Numbered from the stretch's first letter, positions 1-7,922 are shown. The stretch is DNA of 20,519 nt from a bacterium (GCA_009920585.1 RFZT01000013.1:1-20519), one strand, 5' to 3'. The notes: generated by a model from the sequence alone, not told the origin. Made by a program: numbers and translations.

Positions 1-455
1 GACCGTAGGTCTCCGATATCAGCAAAATCCGATGGAGTAAATGCCCCACCCCACCGACGCTTCGCCATCCGGACGCGCCCAAGGACCAAATCCGAGGTTT
101 TTCCATAAGCAGTATCTCGATTCATAATGTTGAAAATATGTGCTTATTATTTCAACATGTTAACACGTCGCTAAGAATCTATGTGGAGGTCCGTATTTTG
201 ATCATAAGGTCCACATCGATTTCAGCGGAGTAATTTGGAGAAAATTCTCCACTGCAATTCCTCGCCGGTTGAAAGCTTATGCAATCATGAGAAAAAGGCC
301 TGTTTGCAACGGGCACGCGCGCACACACCAGACTGTCCTGCTTGAGAATTTCCCTGCTGATAATAGCGATGCTGTAGATGGCATAGCCTCCAGAATACGA
401 CATCTCCACGACCTACGGCAGGTGGTGCTCCTCGCAACGCTTACGCAGAAACAGT
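1..455. other. Gene-poor stretch with one inverted repeat
   Basis: I recognise no gene here. Short open frames exist on both strands, but none has recognisable domains or coding-like composition. Frame 2 is open from the window edge and stops at about 39 (ending NPME), so the end of a gene lying outside the window is possible but cannot be judged. The stretch is AT-richer between 105 and 250 than the rest of the window, which fits intergenic or accessory DNA. Confidence 0.5.
127..158. repeat. 9-bp perfect inverted repeat (hairpin or operator)
   Basis: ATGTTGAAA at 127-135 is matched by its exact complement TTTCAACAT at 150-158, with a 14-base AT-rich spacer. It lies in an AT-rich non-coding stretch. 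No T-run follows directly on either strand, so an operator-like or structural element is as likely as a terminator. Confidence 0.4.
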
Positions 456-791
456 GTGTTTCACGCTCGAGACGGTCGCACTCCCGTTTTATCAATCGTG
501 CACAGGCAGTTTTTTCCAATCTTGATACAACCGCCAGAGAAAGAAGAGCGCGACGCCAAGGGCCCAACACGCATCGTCTGGAAAGCCCCGCAAGTCGTCA
601 TCGACAACCACTGCGTCCAAAACAACGTCCAGGACAGCCCTGAGAAATACGGCTGCCGCACCGATGTGAACTACCCTCAGTTCTTCGAATACAACGGCCG
701 CTACTTCATCACCTACTGCAACCGCAAACTCGACATCCTGATCAACGAAATCGACCCCGCCCTCCTCGACGATTTCGGCCTGCCTTGTTAA
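456..791 (+). pseudogene. C-terminal remnant, possibly of a BNR/sialidase-like protein
   Basis: The frame is coding-like from about 534 to the TAA at 789-791: codons are GC-rich in third position and the protein is aromatic-rich. Its end reads NYPQFFEYNGRYFITYC then NRKLDILINEI. This resembles the last blades of exo-alpha-sialidase/BNR-repeat proteins, where a 'YP..FEYDG.LY..Y..NK' pattern precedes the C-terminus. That similarity is from memory and weak. The first 25 residues of the frame look non-coding, and at 112 residues at most it is far shorter than a sialidase (about 350 or more). I infer a 3' fragment left by deletion or recombination. It could also be a small hypothetical gene. Confidence 0.35.
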
Positions 792-831
792 ATTTAAGTC
801 CTATCAGCGTTTTCTGAACAGCTGCCTCGAT

Positions 832-957
832 TTTCATGACAGCTGTTCATTTGAAGCAAACACGTGTATCAAATTTCATAACAGCTGCTCTCTCGGAGAC
901 GACTCGTGTTATGAAATCGATAACCGCTGTTCTCTTGGAGATGACTACGACCAGGGC
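832..957 (+). repeat. Three tandem, diverged 42-bp repeats
   Basis: Three units of exactly 42 bp start at 832, 874 and 916. The core TAACAGCTG-type segment recurs at offset 5-13 of each unit: ATGACAGCTG at 836, ATAACAGCTG at 878 and ATAACCGCTG at 920. A related half-unit (TGAACAGCTG) lies 21 bp upstream at 815. Because 42 is a multiple of three, the plus frame from 836 reads a 14-residue repeat: MTAVHLKQTRVSNF, ITAALSETTRVMKS, ITAVLLEMTTTRAL. The family is not known to me. Confidence 0.7.
874..916. repeat. 10-bp perfect inverted repeat inside the repeat cluster
   Basis: TTTCATAACA (874-883) and TGTTATGAAA (907-916) are exact reverse complements separated by 23 bases. The arms span the whole second 42-bp unit plus one base, so this unit alone could fold into a stem-loop. 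The first unit has an imperfect version and the third has lost it. Confidence 0.6.
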
Positions 958-1111
958 ATTGAATTCCAGCTTCGGCTGCTTTGATGTGACTCTTCGGGAC
1001 GATCTTCTTCGAGGTATCGCTTGCGGTATCAAATGCCACAGGGGTGAATGCCTTCCAGAACAGGTCGGGGGTCGTCGCTACAATGTTAAACTGAAAACAA
1101 ATTTCCCTTGC

Positions 1112-1136
1112 AGCATTACACCGGTAGCGTAATGCT
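1112..1136. promoter_or_regulatory. 8-bp inverted repeat just upstream of the ATPase gene
   Basis: AGCATTAC (1112-1119) and GTAATGCT (1129-1136) form a perfect dyad around a 9-base spacer. It ends 9 bases before the ATG at 1146 and so covers the region where a ribosome binding site or operator would sit. It could be an operator, possibly for the gene's own winged-helix protein, or an mRNA hairpin limiting translation. The role is inferred. Confidence 0.4.
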
Positions 1137-1145
1137 TGTTAAAGA

Positions 1146-2270
1146 ATGAATCCTTTTCAGCATGGAGTTGTTGTTTCGGGTGGGGACTTCTGCCCGCGTC
1201 CGGACTTGATGAACGAGTTGAGGGCGCATATCCGCTCACAGCAGAATTGCGTGATTCGCGGTGGTCGGCGAATGGGAAAGACTTCGGGAGTTTTAGAGGC
1301 GATCAGGGCGGAAAAGGGGGTGAGTTGGATGCTGGTCAATTGCTGGGGAAAGAGCAGCCTAACGAGCTTGGCGGAGGCGATTTCGGAGTCGTTTCTTGCC
1401 TCCCAGAGCCGGAGGGGCCTGTCATTGAAAACCATTCTGAGCGGGTTTGCTCAGATGCGTCCACAGGCAACCATCGATCCACAGACGGGACATCCCACTT
1501 TCTCGGTGGATTTGGCGTCGAGTCGGGAATTCACGCCGCGTTCGCTGGAGCGTGTGCTTGAACCGATTGGAGAGGAGGGAAAGAAGCGACCATTGGTGGT
1601 GGTGCTCGACGAGTTTCAAGCGTTACTCCAACTTGCGGAGCACGAGGAGGTGATGGCCACGCTCCGGGGAGCAATCCAACTGCAACCTGCGGTCACATAT
1701 TTCTATCTCGGAAGCATCCGGAATCAGATGGATGCCATTTTCAACGACCCTAAGCAGCCATTTTTCAAGTCGGCGGCTTCGGTGTCGGTCGGGCCGATCC
1801 CACGCGAAACTTATGCCATTTACCTTCGGAAGAAATTCGCCACTGGTCGGCGTGATATCGAGGACGCAGCCCTCGAGAGAGTCTTCGAGTTGGCGAACGA
1901 CATCACGGGCGATGTGCAACAATTATGCTCTCAAATTTGGAATACTACGGACGCCGGGGAGGTCATTGATGTGAGTGCGGTGGAGCGGGGACTTGAGCGA
2001 ATTCACCAAGCGGAGAGGGAATCGAACTCCCGGATCATCGACCTTCTCACTCCGGGGCAGGTTCGCGTCCTTTTAGGCCTGGCAAAAACCAGAGGTCAGC
2101 AGCCAACTTCGAAATCCTTCCTAAAAATCTCGGGCATCAGCCAGCCTTCATCGGTAACCAAATCATTAAATCGTTTGGAACATGAAGGCTTGGTGTTTCG
2201 GGATTCCAAGGGCTACCGATTTTTCAGCCCGTTTTTCCGCACTTGGCTGCTTTCAGAGGGCCCTAGGTAA
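1146..2270 (+). CDS. Orphan P-loop ATPase with C-terminal winged helix (archaeal-ATPase/COG1672-like)
   Basis: The 374-residue protein opens with NPFQHGVVVSGGDF, the usual beginning of this family, which supports the ATG at 1146. Walker A is GGRRMGKTS (residues 39-47, Lys45). Walker B is VVVLDEF in the middle of the protein, followed by a sensor-like YFYLGSIRNQ. The last 75 residues look like a winged helix (TSKSFLKISGISQPSSVTKS, then a beta-wing before the C-terminus). Members of this group are STAND-like ATPases of poorly known function, often found near mobile or defence loci; here no partner gene is visible. The spacing to the next gene is 370 bases, so it is probably monocistronic. An inverted repeat sits immediately upstream. 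No clear Shine-Dalgarno is present. The ATPase assignment is secure; the biological role is unknown. Confidence 0.88.
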   Translation: MNPFQHGVVVSGGDFCPRPDLMNELRAHIRSQQNCVIRGGRRMGKTSGVLEAIRAEKGVSWMLVNCWGKSSLTSLAEAISESFLASQSRRGLSLKTILSGFAQMRPQATIDPQTGHPTFSVDLASSREFTPRSLERVLEPIGEEGKKRPLVVVLDEFQALLQLAEHEEVMATLRGAIQLQPAVTYFYLGSIRNQMDAIFNDPKQPFFKSAASVSVGPIPRETYAIYLRKKFATGRRDIEDAALERVFELANDITGDVQQLCSQIWNTTDAGEVIDVSAVERGLERIHQAERESNSRIIDLLTPGQVRVLLGLAKTRGQQPTSKSFLKISGISQPSSVTKSLNRLEHEGLVFRDSKGYRFFSPFFRTWLLSEGPR

Positions 2271-2613
2271 GAGATCGGCATTACACTTTTGGCAAAGCGT
2301 TTCCCAAATTAGTGCAAATCCCGCTCGCCGACAGCGGTTAGAAAATCGATGAGGCCTGGCCCGAAAAACAAGGCTTGTCGGCATCACTCAAAGGTCGGGC
2401 ATATCCCCGGAGAGCGTTTCAATGAGAGGCTGTGCGGCTGTTGGCATAGAGGAAATGTGCCAGCCAGGACTCCCAAATATCCATCACTGAGGAGAGTGCA
2501 TGGAAGGCGCAATTTTGCCAACCTTACTCCAAACTACACAACCCCATGAGGATAGGTGTGGCTGTCACAGATTTGTCACGGAGCCCGATTTCGAGGGGAT
2601 ATTTCGGACGGAA
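2271..2613. other. Intergenic stretch without recognisable gene
   Basis: This stretch lies between the ATPase stop and the hairpin next to the tRNA. A 66-codon plus frame (2349-2549) exists, but its product is rich in Arg, His and Cys with no hydrophobic pattern, so I read it as non-coding. I see no tRNA 3'-end duplication here. Confidence 0.5.
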
Positions 2614-2640
2614 AATTTCTTATAGGCGTTAATAAGAAAT

Positions 2641-2641
<1 letters not shown>
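2614..2641 (-). terminator. AT-rich hairpin directly at the tRNA-fMet 3' end
   Basis: Read on the minus strand, AATTTCTTAT pairs perfectly with ATAAGAAATT around an 8-base loop, and the stem runs into TTTTCC. It begins at the terminal A of the encoded CCA, so it is placed as the transcription terminator or a 3'-processing signal of the tRNA. The 10-bp stem is almost all A:T, which makes it a weak intrinsic terminator. Confidence 0.5.
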
Positions 2642-2717
<76 letters not shown>

Positions 2718-2728
2718 ATTAGAGTTTC

Positions 2729-2756
2729 AAGTTAGCTCCGATATTCTGAGGCGCAA
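2729..2756 (-). promoter_or_regulatory. Possible sigma-70-type promoter of the tRNA-fMet gene
   Basis: On the minus strand, TTGCGC (2751-2756) and TAACTT (2729-2734) are separated by 16 bases. The -10 box lies about a dozen bases before the mature tRNA 5' end at 2717. The matches to TTGACA/TATAAT are partial, so this is only a positional candidate. Confidence 0.25.
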
Positions 2757-2814
2757 TATCTTTTTTATTTTATTTTGAGGAATGGTCACCCCCACCACCA
2801 AAAAGTCCGAGAGA

Positions 2815-5370
2815 TCAATTCGAAAAATCGATCGGAGCTGGCGGCGGCACACTGAGGGCGGGAGTTTCCAGAGGCTGAGAGGGAGCATTGACGGGCTCCG
2901 CGCGACGGACCTCGATTTCACTGGATGGTGCGGCGGGCGAATCTGCGGGTGGCGCCGGAGTATCGAGGGGGATGGCTTTGGCGACGGGGATATTGGCGTC
3001 GTTGTCGCTTTCCGCGCCCGGACGCACGGATTGATACACGTCATTGAATCCAACAAGCGCCGAGGATGTCATCGCAACGGGGCGGATTTTTGTCAGATCG
3101 ACGGCGGTCGCCGCCCGAGGCCAATCTTCCTGATTAAATTCCTTTGAGTAATTTCTCACTCCGCCACCATGGATGTCGCAAACGACCGTGGGCGCCTGCT
3201 CGTCAGTTGCCCATTCTTTGTATGTGGCGGCGGGAGTACTAGGGGCGCTAGATTGAGGGGCACCAGCGCCGACTGAGGCAGGTTCAGGCTGGGCACAGCG
3301 AGGCGAGACAAGCAGTCCAGAGGATCGACAAACTTCGATAGGCTTGAGTACCGATGGCTTTTCGATGGATTTCGGAGCAAAGTCTTTCGCTGCCACATTC
3401 ATGATCTTCGACCAGATGGGGAGAGCGAGATCTTTGCCGAAAGCGCCGCGGTAAATCTTGGTCGGCTTGTCAAACCCGACCCACACTCCACAAGTCACAG
3501 CCTGACTGTAGCCAATAAAATAGGTGTCCGTAAATCCGTAGGCGGTTCCGGCTTTTCCCGCGACGGGGAAATTGCCAAGCCCGAATTGCTTGGTTGCAAG
3601 GGAACCCATTCCCCGCTCCATGTAGTCACTGAGGCAGGAGTGAACTTGGTAGGCAGCGGCGGGAGACATGACTTGGTAGCGCTTGCGGGGCGCATTGAAA
3701 ATGGTCTTTGAGTTGCCGTCCTGGACGGACTGGATGATGTAAAGATCAGCTGGGCGCTGACCGAGGTTCGCGAAAACGGTATAGCCGAGGACAAGCTCAT
3801 CAAGGGTCACCTCGCTGCTTCCGAGAAAGGCATTGGCGTAATCGCGTATCGGGGAGGATACGCCTGCGGCGGCGGCAATGGTTTTGACAGGCTGGATTCC
3901 TGTCTTCATTCCGAGGCGGACAGTAGCGGCATTCTTACCCTTAACGAGGGCCTCCCTTGCGGGGATCGGGCCTTCGTATTCGTTGTCGGCTGTTTCGACC
4001 CCCCATTCACCGAGAATGCCGGTTTCACCCCCGACCATCACGTAACGGTTATCGATACAGGCGTCTTGGACGATTTCACCAGGGAAGGTTCCTGACTGAA
4101 ATGCGGCAGCATAAACAAACGGGGTGAAGGCCGTGCCGGCCGCGCGTTTGCCTTGAATGGCCCGATTATATTCGCTGTGAACAAAGTCCCGTCCCCCCGT
4201 GAGAGCAAGGATGCCACCGGCTGTATTTTCGACAACAAGCGCGGCACCTTGGAGGTATTTCGGTTCGGGCATTTTGGCCCCCATGTTGCCTCTGTTGATG
4301 GCTTCTTCGGTCCTTTTTGTGGCTTCGCGGTATTGAGCAAAGGTGGGGTGCTTGTATCCGGGTTGGTTTTCCACAGTGAGAAGAAATTCCTGCGTGGCGG
4401 AATCCGCTGCGCGCTGAATATCGGAGTCGAGGGTGGTGAAGATTTTGTAACCTCCATTCATGGCGCGCTCGAAGCCCAATGCCTTGATGGCCTGTTGGCG
4501 AATCAGCTCAATGGCATAGCTGACTTTGAATGGGTTCGTACGCTTGACCACCCCATTGGGAGCTTGGGTTTCCTCCTCAAATTCCCTGCGAGTAATGAAT
4601 CCTAATTCCCGCATGCGCTTGAGCACGAAATCCCGCGCTTCTAGAGAATCCTGTGGGTTGTTGAACGGCGAGAGGGCTTGCGGGCTTTTGAGCAGGCCTG
4701 CGAGAGTCGCACACTGGCCGATCGACATGTCGATAGAGGGCTTACCAAAATAACCCTGCGACGCTGCCTCGGCTCCATAGAACCCGCTACCGAAGTAAAC
4801 GCGGTTCAAATAGAAATTCATGATTTCTTTTTTGCTGAACCGCTTTTCGATACGCCAAGAGAGGTAGAGCTCGATGAGTTTGCGCTCATAGGTGCGCTCG
4901 AGAAGTTCAAAAGAATTGCGAGCGACTTGCTGGGTGACTGTGCTGGCGCCTTGCGAGATTTTCCCCTTGCGATAGTTTGTGAGTGCGGCTCGGAGGATGC
5001 CCATGTAATCGACTCCATCGTGATCGTAAAACCGATTGTCCTCAGCCGCGATCACCGCCTTGGTGAGCATTTCCGGCAAGCGCTCATAGGGGACTGGTTG
5101 GCGGTTTTGGATGAAGAGTTTTCCAAATTCCCGCCCCTTTCTGTCATAGAGAATCGAAGCGGATTCCATCTCCCCCATCTGCTCGAGATCGAATTCCTCA
5201 GCGCGCTTCTGATAGCGGTCAGTCAGAATACCAAAGGCAACCCAGCCCGCAAAGGCCCCCAAAGCGAGCACGGCAATAGGAACCCAGAATAGTTTCGACT
5301 CATAAAATGGCCTACGCACTTTCTCCGTTGACTGCTCCCAACTGTAATATTCCTTGCTGATAAGCGGCAC
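2815..5370 (-). CDS. Class A penicillin-binding protein with intact glycosyltransferase but degenerate transpeptidase domain
   Basis: The 851-residue protein has a cytoplasmic N-terminus, one membrane helix (about 28-50), a GT51 peptidoglycan glycosyltransferase domain (about 70-250), a transpeptidase fold (about 310-660) and a Pro/Ala-rich tail. All GT51 signatures are present: EDNRFYDHDG with catalytic Glu110, GASTVTQQ, RKLIE with Glu167, and KKEIMNFYLNRVYFG. The penicillin-binding motifs are not. SxxK is TAFT (413-416), SxN is GKN (478-480) and KTGT is KAGT (606-609), although flanking family sequence (PFVYAAAF, LGSSEVTLDEL, TDTYFIGY, GVWVGFD) is well kept. It should polymerise glycan strands in the periplasm but probably cannot cross-link or bind beta-lactam covalently. 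The start is GTG (5368-5370); no better in-frame start is seen. The M20 gene ends 63 bases upstream on the same strand. Assignment as a PBP1A-type protein is secure; loss of transpeptidase activity is inferred from motifs. Confidence 0.93.
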   Translation of the reverse strand: MPLISKEYYSWEQSTEKVRRPFYESKLFWVPIAVLALGAFAGWVAFGILTDRYQKRAEEFDLEQMGEMESASILYDRKGREFGKLFIQNRQPVPYERLPEMLTKAVIAAEDNRFYDHDGVDYMGILRAALTNYRKGKISQGASTVTQQVARNSFELLERTYERKLIELYLSWRIEKRFSKKEIMNFYLNRVYFGSGFYGAEAASQGYFGKPSIDMSIGQCATLAGLLKSPQALSPFNNPQDSLEARDFVLKRMRELGFITRREFEEETQAPNGVVKRTNPFKVSYAIELIRQQAIKALGFERAMNGGYKIFTTLDSDIQRAADSATQEFLLTVENQPGYKHPTFAQYREATKRTEEAINRGNMGAKMPEPKYLQGAALVVENTAGGILALTGGRDFVHSEYNRAIQGKRAAGTAFTPFVYAAAFQSGTFPGEIVQDACIDNRYVMVGGETGILGEWGVETADNEYEGPIPAREALVKGKNAATVRLGMKTGIQPVKTIAAAAGVSSPIRDYANAFLGSSEVTLDELVLGYTVFANLGQRPADLYIIQSVQDGNSKTIFNAPRKRYQVMSPAAAYQVHSCLSDYMERGMGSLATKQFGLGNFPVAGKAGTAYGFTDTYFIGYSQAVTCGVWVGFDKPTKIYRGAFGKDLALPIWSKIMNVAAKDFAPKSIEKPSVLKPIEVCRSSGLLVSPRCAQPEPASVGAGAPQSSAPSTPAATYKEWATDEQAPTVVCDIHGGGVRNYSKEFNQEDWPRAATAVDLTKIRPVAMTSSALVGFNDVYQSVRPGAESDNDANIPVAKAIPLDTPAPPADSPAAPSSEIEVRRAEPVNAPSQPLETPALSVPPPAPIDFSN

Positions 5371-5433
5371 TTTTTCACTTTACCCGCTTGAGATCAAGAA
5401 CGGGAATTCGACCGGATATACCACGCAAAGAAA

Positions 5434-6543
5434 TCAGCACTCTTTCAATCCACGGAGGAATGACAGAAAAAAAGCGGCCCCACTTTCAAGATCGTCGAGG
5501 GAAATGAATTCATCCGCCGTGTGCGCCTGGGCGATCGATCCCGGCCCAATCGCAATAGCTGCGGAGCCTTTTGCCGCAAACACGGCGGCATCACAAAACC
5601 AAGGTGCGCCCTCGAGTTGCGAACCGAGGGACTGCAAAACCGTGATGAGCGGATGAGCGGGATCGGTGTAGAGCGGTGCTGACCCGCGCATTTGGATTTG
5701 AATGTCAGGAACTCTCTTGCGGAGCATATCTTGAACGAAGGCCGTATCCATGCCCGGAATCGTCCGAATGTCGACGGAGGCCTCACAGTGATCGGGGACG
5801 ATATTCACTTTTGATCCACCATGAATGATTCCCACACTCAGAGTGGAGTGCCCGAGAACGGGGTCAGATTTTTGGGCAAGGAGTGATGCCACATCTCTTC
5901 GCAGGCAATCGATGGCATCGCTCATTTTATAGATTGCGTTGGATCCACTCTCGGGGCGCGAGGCGTGAACCGCGACTCCCGATGTTTCCAGATGCAGCCA
6001 GCATGACCCCTTGTGGGCGTAAACGACATTGAGGGACGTGGGCTCACCCGCCATCACGAAATCGAACGACTCCGTTTCCGCGAGCGCCTTCGCGCCATGC
6101 TGACCGGCCTCCTCGCCCACCAGACCAGCAAACCAAACTTCATATGGTAGATCTGATAAAAAATCACGGGCCTCGCGAAGCGCCCAAAGCATCGAAGCCA
6201 TGGGGCCCTTGGTGTCCGAAGCCCCCCTCCCCCACAAACGCCCGTCGCGCAACTCTCCACTGAAGGGATCGATCGTCATGCCCGCTACGCTGACGGTATC
6301 AAGATGCGGAGCGAAAAGGATCCGAGGAGCGCTGGGACGCTTTGAGGGAAATCGAGCGACGATATTCGGACGCTTCGGGAGCACTTCGCAAAGAGATACC
6401 TCCGCTCCAGCGTCACTTAGAAAATCCGCTACCCAATCGGCGCACCGAGCCTCGCCAATTTGATCCGTGCCCGGATCGCCCCCGTCGGGATTGACGCTCG
6501 GTATACGGACTAGAGCGGATGCGATTTCAGCGACATTTTTCAT
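5434..6543 (-). CDS. M20 family metallohydrolase (ArgE/DapE/acetylornithine-deacetylase-like)
   Basis: The 369-residue zinc hydrolase belongs to the family that removes acyl groups from amino acids or cleaves small peptides. Metal and catalytic residues in order are APHLDT (His80, Asp82), GRGASDTKG (Asp110), GEEAG (general-base Glu144 and ligand Glu145), AGEPT (Glu167), and a C-terminal AQAHTADEF His. The dimerisation insert (about 175-290) carries HASRPESG. I chose the ATG at 6543 because it overlaps the stop of the upstream epimerase as ATGA, a typical coupled junction; a GTG 18 bases further upstream (6561) is possible. It could be a succinyl-diaminopimelate desuccinylase, an acetylornithine deacetylase or a general M20 peptidase; the sequence alone does not settle the substrate. 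Confidence 0.88.
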   Translation of the reverse strand: MKNVAEIASALVRIPSVNPDGGDPGTDQIGEARCADWVADFLSDAGAEVSLCEVLPKRPNIVARFPSKRPSAPRILFAPHLDTVSVAGMTIDPFSGELRDGRLWGRGASDTKGPMASMLWALREARDFLSDLPYEVWFAGLVGEEAGQHGAKALAETESFDFVMAGEPTSLNVVYAHKGSCWLHLETSGVAVHASRPESGSNAIYKMSDAIDCLRRDVASLLAQKSDPVLGHSTLSVGIIHGGSKVNIVPDHCEASVDIRTIPGMDTAFVQDMLRKRVPDIQIQMRGSAPLYTDPAHPLITVLQSLGSQLEGAPWFCDAAVFAAKGSAAIAIGPGSIAQAHTADEFISLDDLESGAAFFLSFLRGLKEC

Positions 6544-7484
6544 CGGCGACTCAAATACCACTCCACAAATTTCGGGATACCTTCGTGGATTTTTGTGGTC
6601 GGATTATAACCAAGCAGTTGCCGAGCTTTTGAAATGTCTGCGGACGTAAGAGGCATGTCACCCTGTTGCTCGGGAAGTCGCTCAATGAGGGCCTTCTTTC
6701 CAAGGGCCCGTTCAATCTCAGCGATCAATTCCGAAAGGGTCGTGGTTTGGTTTTCACCAAGATTGAAAATATCAAACGCAGGTCCCTTGTAGCGAAGTGC
6801 TCCCAGCACGCCCTGAACGATATCGTCGATGTAAGTGTAGTCCCGGCGGGTCGAGCCATCACCGTATTGAGGAATAGATCTGCCGTGGTGGATGGCGTCG
6901 GTGAATTTGTGAATGGCGAGGTCCGGGCGTTGTCCGGGTCCGTAAACGGTAAAAAAACGCAGGCAGACGACTGGCATACCGTAGAGGTGGGCATAATTTC
7001 CGCAAAGTTGCTCACCCGCAATTTTCGTGGCCGCGTAGGGACTCAATGTCTGAGGAAGCGGTAACTCCTCGGAAAATGGCACCACTTTTGCAAGACCGTA
7101 AACGGACGAACTGGAAGCAAAAACAAATTTGGAAACCCCGCTCTTGTGGGCAGCATCGAGGAGGTTTTGGGTGCCCACGATATTCGTTTCGATGTAGAGC
7201 ATTGGATCGATCAACGATGGACGAACACCGGCGCGTGCCGCGAGATGGATTATAGACTCAAATTTACCTTCCGCCATCACGTCTTGGACAAATCGCGCGT
7301 TGCGAATATCTCCCTCCCGCAGCACGAGACCAGTTCCCAGCGCAGCGATATTCGCACGCTTGATTTGCGGGTCATAATAATCGTTGAAATCGTCCAGCGC
7401 GGATACCTCATACCCTTCGATTGCGAGTTGGGCGCATACATGCGAACCAATGAACCCAGCTCCGCCAGTTACCAAAACTTTCAT
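6540..7484 (-). CDS. NAD-dependent nucleotide-sugar epimerase, UDP-glucuronate 4-epimerase-like
   Basis: The 314-residue extended short-chain dehydrogenase has the NAD-binding GGAGFIG (7-13), the acidic turn SALDDFNDYYDP that is characteristic of UDP-glucuronate/UDP-glucose 4-epimerases, the ASSSSVYG serine segment (124-130), and catalytic YAATK (Tyr150, Lys154). RFFTVYGPGQRPD and RRDYTYIDDIV are the sugar-nucleotide binding segments. It likely interconverts UDP-glucuronate and UDP-galacturonate, or a related sugar, in the cytoplasm for surface polysaccharide. Its stop overlaps the start of the M20 gene by four bases, so the two are co-translated. Substrate assignment rests on the family-like N-terminus and is less certain than the fold. 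Confidence 0.88.
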   Translation of the reverse strand: MKVLVTGGAGFIGSHVCAQLAIEGYEVSALDDFNDYYDPQIKRANIAALGTGLVLREGDIRNARFVQDVMAEGKFESIIHLAARAGVRPSLIDPMLYIETNIVGTQNLLDAAHKSGVSKFVFASSSSVYGLAKVVPFSEELPLPQTLSPYAATKIAGEQLCGNYAHLYGMPVVCLRFFTVYGPGQRPDLAIHKFTDAIHHGRSIPQYGDGSTRRDYTYIDDIVQGVLGALRYKGPAFDIFNLGENQTTTLSELIAEIERALGKKALIERLPEQQGDMPLTSADISKARQLLGYNPTTKIHEGIPKFVEWYLSRR

Positions 7485-7592
7485 CGTGGGAATCTAATTT
7501 CCCTTACCGACCAACAGCAAGAGCTTTTCCCGCTTGACGCTTTCACGAATCGAGGCTTCAAGTTGTGTGCTAGTTAAATCGTAATCCCACCA

Positions 7593-7922
7593 ATGAATCA
7601 AAACTCCGCCACCCTCACCACCGCCACCGGCGCGGTAGCATTGCTACTCAGCCTTTGGTTTCTCGTCGCCACTTGGAGCAACCAAGGACTTCAACGCAAC
7701 CTTCAAAAGCAACAGGACGAGATCCAAACGCAGCAACTCGCTCTTCAAACCCTCCAGCAACAATTTCAAGGGCAGCAACAGCAGATTGATTCAGGAGCTC
7801 AACTCGCTAATCAAGTCGGACCAGCCTTGATCCGCGATCTCGCGCAACTCCAAATTCAAAATAAAAATCCGCGTATTGCTACCCTCCTCAAAAAATACGG
7901 CATCGAAGCCAAGGCTAACTAA
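7593..7922 (+). CDS. Small membrane-anchored coiled-coil protein
   Basis: I do not recognise the family. The 109-residue protein has a short N-terminus, one membrane helix (about 12-28, GAVALLLSLWFLVATW) and a Gln-rich segment of about 40 residues (32-72) with a heptad-like pattern, typical of a coiled coil. It ends in a short conserved-looking tail (NPRIATLLKKYGI). The topology suggests the coiled coil projects into the periplasm. It lies 17 bases before a second protein of the same architecture, so the two probably act together. It is divergent from the epimerase (108 bases apart), a gap that must hold both promoters. No Shine-Dalgarno is seen. Confidence 0.75.
   Translation: MNQNSATLTTATGAVALLLSLWFLVATWSNQGLQRNLQKQQDEIQTQQLALQTLQQQFQGQQQQIDSGAQLANQVGPALIRDLAQLQIQNKNPRIATLLKKYGIEAKAN

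Larger units (their letters stand above)
792..1111. other. Non-coding or degenerate stretch between remnant and ATPase gene
   Basis: This stretch holds the 42-bp repeat cluster (832-957) and no recognisable gene. A plus-strand frame, 836-1132, is open and encodes a 14-residue repeat at its start, but the rest has no recognisable features. A minus-strand frame across about 870-1135 is also open without a convincing start. I call neither a gene. Confidence 0.45.

Noticed and set aside
836..1132. 98-codon plus-strand frame containing the 14-residue repeat as a real gene
   Set aside because: Beyond the repeats the sequence has no domain-like pattern and no ribosome binding site, and it overlaps the dyad before the ATPase. 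It is reported as a repeat rather than a gene.
870..1135. Minus-strand open frame with fairly protein-like composition opposite the repeat region
   Set aside because: It has no convincing start codon and ends inside the repeats; no family was recognisable. A degraded fragment is possible but not supportable.
2349..2549. 66-codon plus-strand frame downstream of the ATPase
   Set aside because: The product is Arg/His/Cys-rich and featureless, with no ribosome binding site.
4811..4848. Loss of the Glu in the 'ILE.YLN' segment of the GT51 domain (reads IMNFYLN) as evidence of a dead glycosyltransferase
   Set aside because: Aligning with E. coli PBP1b shows the second catalytic Glu lies in RKxxE, which is intact (Glu167). 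The changed residue is not the catalytic one.
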